A stretch of 13,405 bases of DNA from positions 1 through 13,405 of the forward strand of contig JAPJRE010000077.1 of NCBI GenBank assembly GCA_030824725.1. The letters are read 5' to 3'. The notes below the pieces were generated by a model. The model made no database searches. It was not told where the DNA came from and saw nothing but the letters and a program-made list of their open reading frames with translations. The DNA is from Sphingomonas sp. GTDB lineage: Bacteria > Pseudomonadota > Alphaproteobacteria > Sphingomonadales > Sphingomonadaceae. A program made the position numbers and the translations under genes. This document shows, piece by piece, positions 12,879 to 13,405 of the stretch; the stretch's first letter is position 1, and the number at the start of each line of letters is the position of its first letter.

Positions 12879-13169
12879 TCAGCGCAGCGCGTCGATCGCG
12901 CGGGCGGTGCGCTCGGCGGGATCGGTCGCGATCCGTTCGAGCACCGAAATTCGGTCTTCCAGCCGGCTGATCTGGCCTGCGAGCCGTTCGTTCTCGGCTG
13001 CGAGCAGGTCGATCTTGCGATTGGCGTCAGCATCGACCTTGTCGATATTCTTGCCGCTGTCGTCGCTGATCGAATAGCCGTGCTTGGCGCGGATCCAGTT
13101 GTTGGCCAGCCACCCGAAGGTGGAGATCGCCACCAGTGCGATCACGAAGCCAGGGCCACTCCAGTCCAT
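12879..13169 (-). CDS. PspB-like membrane protein with KHGY motif
   Basis: This 96-residue protein has one hydrophobic segment (about 7-24, GFVIALVAISTFGWLANN), the WIRAKHGYSISDD motif, and a coiled coil (ENERLAGQISRLEDRISVLERIATD) ending ARAIDALR at the stop. It keeps the array signature with minor change (RAIDALR for EIDALR). GGGAGG sits 7 bases before ATG 13169. It starts 30 bases after the pspC stop, consistent with a pspC-pspB-like operon order. The PspB assignment rests on context with PspC and on size and topology; direct sequence similarity to enterobacterial PspB is weak. Confidence 0.82.
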   Translation of the reverse strand: MDWSGPGFVIALVAISTFGWLANNWIRAKHGYSISDDSGKNIDKVDADANRKIDLLAAENERLAGQISRLEDRISVLERIATDPAERTARAIDALR

Positions 13170-13199
13170 CGTCTTGCCTCCCTGTTGACCGCCTGCGCC

Positions 13200-13405
13200 T
13201 CAGCGCAGGCTGTCGATCTCGTCGGCCAGCCGGGTGTTGCGGCTGGTGTAGAACATCTCGATGTCGGCGAGCCGGCGATCGATGTCGCGGAACTTCGAGC
13301 GGACCTCCGAGGTCGAGCGTTTGGGGCTCGAGCGGACGCCCTGCCAGAAGCGTTCGTCCTCCGGCGTGTCGTAGAGGCCCACCGGCTTGGGGTTCGCGAT
13401 CCAGG
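13200..13405 (-). CDS. pspC: PspC C-terminal part, gene enters from the right edge
   Basis: The frame is open to the window edge. The visible 67 residues start WIANPKPVGLYDTPEDERFW, consistent with the end of the PspC membrane domain followed by the alphaproteobacterial extension. They continue through FWQGVRSSPKRSTSEVRSKF and end in a coiled coil RLADIEMFYTSRNTRLADEI, DSLR. PspC is an inner-membrane sensor of envelope stress that works with PspB and PspA. A GTG at 13382 could open a shorter frame, but the in-frame residues upstream of it look like conserved PspC, so it is treated as partial. The tail resembles the C-termini of the PspB-like neighbours. Confidence 0.85.
   Translation of the reverse strand, partial: WIANPKPVGLYDTPEDERFWQGVRSSPKRSTSEVRSKFRDIDRRLADIEMFYTSRNTRLADEIDSLR

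Noticed and set aside
12257..13033. 258-codon - strand frame spanning two array genes
   Set aside because: Only its last 89 codons, from the ATG at 12526, are protein-like; the upstream part lies out of frame over two better genes with ribosome sites.
1..13405. CRISPR array, tRNA, insertion sequence or prophage
   Set aside because: No regularly spaced direct repeats, tRNA cloverleaf, transposase, integrase or phage structural gene was seen on either strand.

Overview
The window is GC-rich DNA with dense ATGA/TGATG gene overlaps and many GTG or TTG starts. Gene content (ChpT next to a chemotaxis operon, a PspC/PspB-type envelope-stress cluster with a long coiled-coil tail, an EcfG-type promoter, and an REP palindrome between convergent genes) points to an alphaproteobacterium of the order Sphingomonadales, probably Sphingomonas or a close relative. 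This placement rests on recognised protein families and was not tested by a search.

Layout. (1) Bases 1-1711: the tail of a + strand gene, then on the - strand a two-winged-helix regulator-like protein (96-950) that ends in a strong intrinsic terminator, preceded by a FrnE/DsbA-family oxidoreductase (1061-1711). (2) 1793-1990: an lmo0937-type mini membrane protein behind a textbook EcfG (general stress sigma factor) promoter. (3) 2190-8074: ChpT, then a compact chemotaxis operon cheA-cheW-cheY-cheB-cheR, with CtrA-like TTAA boxes ahead of cheA and, more weakly, cheY. (4) 8118-9470: a cytosolic AmpD-type amidase and an unknown protein with an Ala/Pro-rich tail. (5) 9511-9887: the RNase P RNA with a plausible promoter, followed by a J-domain protein with a Cys/His N-terminal site and a translationally coupled thioredoxin-like [2Fe-2S] ferredoxin. 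(6) 10831-10924: an REP-type inverted pair between convergent genes. (7) 10957-13405, all on the - strand: PspC (partial, entering from the right edge), then a run of small membrane/coiled-coil PspB-like proteins (four clear and one degenerate) plus two tiny ORFs, and finally SufE.

How the parts work together. CheA phosphorylates CheY and CheB, CheW couples CheA to receptors (none in the window), and CheR and CheB set receptor methylation. ChpT normally passes phosphate from CckA to CtrA, so its place beside cheA together with CtrA-like boxes suggests cell-cycle-linked control of chemotaxis. The psp-like array is the most unusual part: several paralogous single-TM proteins, and PspC itself, share one C-terminal signature (about Leu/Ile-Glu-Arg-Ile-x-Thr-Asp ... 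Glu-Ile-Asp-x-Leu-Arg), which suggests a family built to co-assemble at the membrane.
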